Assembly (NCBI GenBank): GCA_027485535.1
Contig: JAIXQV010000121.1
Span: 1-31,460, forward strand
Direction of reading: 5' to 3'
Length of the DNA: 31,460 nucleotides
DNA from: Oxalobacteraceae bacterium
GTDB lineage: Bacteria > Pseudomonadota > Gammaproteobacteria > Burkholderiales > Burkholderiaceae_D
Shown: positions 31,339 to 31,460 of the stretch, in pieces
Position numbering within the stretch: the first letter of the stretch is position 1
How the letters are laid out: the number at the start of each line of letters is the position of its first letter
The notes under the pieces: model-generated
What the model saw: only the letters and a program-made list of their open reading frames with translations
Told to the model about the DNA's origin: nothing
Database searches by the model: none
Program-made: the position numbers and the translations under genes

Positions 31339-31460
31339 TGTTCGGCTCCCATGATCTGAATGAATACATCTTCCAGATCAGCCTGATGCAGCTGTAAATC
31401 TTCGATAACCAGGCCCGAATGACGAATCTGCGCGAGGATGTGCTCGACCTCGTCGTGATG
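31335..31460 (-). CDS. ABC transporter ATP-binding protein (C-terminal fragment, cut by window edge)
   Basis: Only the last 41 codons lie in the window. The frame is open from position 31460 down to TGA at 31337-31335, which overlaps the permease ATG as ATGA. The peptide ends in HQADLEDVFIQIMGAEQ. 'LEDVF' followed by a hydrophobic stretch is the normal end of ATPases paired with ABC-2 permeases. Walker motifs must lie beyond the edge. It is not broken as far as seen. Confidence 0.85.
   Translation of the reverse strand, partial: HHDEVEHILAQIRHSGLVIEDLQLHQADLEDVFIQIMGAEQ

Noticed and set aside
1..31460. CRISPR array, prophage, transposase or toxin-antitoxin pair
   Set aside because: No regularly spaced repeats, no integrase or transposase, and no small overlapping toxin-antitoxin gene pair was seen on either strand.

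Overview
This window looks like an ordinary chromosomal stretch from a betaproteobacterium of the order Burkholderiales. The evidence is the gene order ABC transporter - BolA - murA - hisGDCBHAFIE - HIT protein - tatABC, followed by petABC and sspAB, together with a short-form HisG, a CstA-YbdD pair and a bifunctional MnmC. An Oxalobacteraceae-like family is my guess from the flavour of the SspA and PetB proteins. It is not proven. No insertion sequence with a transposase, prophage, CRISPR array or plasmid gene is visible.

Layout. Positions 1-813 hold trpC, which is convergent with mnmC (852-2678, minus). A small accessory-looking island follows: a secreted surface-adhesin-E-like protein (2805-3185, plus), a DUF3467-like protein (3324-3731, minus) and an atypical OmpR-type response regulator (4127-4837, plus). 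The plus-strand block hemA-prfA-dsbB-prmC-grxD-ubiX (4871-9555) joins tetrapyrrole synthesis, translation termination, disulfide formation, Fe-S handling and ubiquinone synthesis. Several of its junctions overlap (TAATG, ATGA). A secreted protein of unknown function (9557-10129, minus) is convergent with ubiX. cstA and a YbdD/YjiX gene (10551-12830, plus) end in a strong bidirectional terminator. That terminator also serves sspA-sspB-tRNA-Thr(UGU), arriving on the minus strand.

From about 12.8 kb to the end nearly everything is on the minus strand. The cytochrome bc1 operon petABC (17012 to 14216) has its own terminator in front of sspA, and an orphan NarL/LuxR-type response regulator lies upstream of it. 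A Nif3-like gene and a DegS-like protease gene are divergent, with start codons only 16 bp apart. The long operon-like series runs from an ABC-2 exporter (its ATPase cut by the window edge) through bolA, murA, all the his genes except hisZ, a HIT protein and tatABC. The Rieske protein PetA carries a twin-arginine signal, so the tatABC genes in this window probably encode its export machinery.

No obviously new multi-gene system stands out. The most unusual items are: a response regulator whose receiver has lost its phospho-acceptor Asp and its switch Thr; a 113-bp imperfect inverted-repeat (MITE-like) element between hisH and hisA; a 21-codon leader ORF and a CRP-like palindrome in the cstA leader; -10 boxes that supply the stop codon of the preceding gene (hemA, grxD); and a GC-rich hairpin between tatA and tatB.
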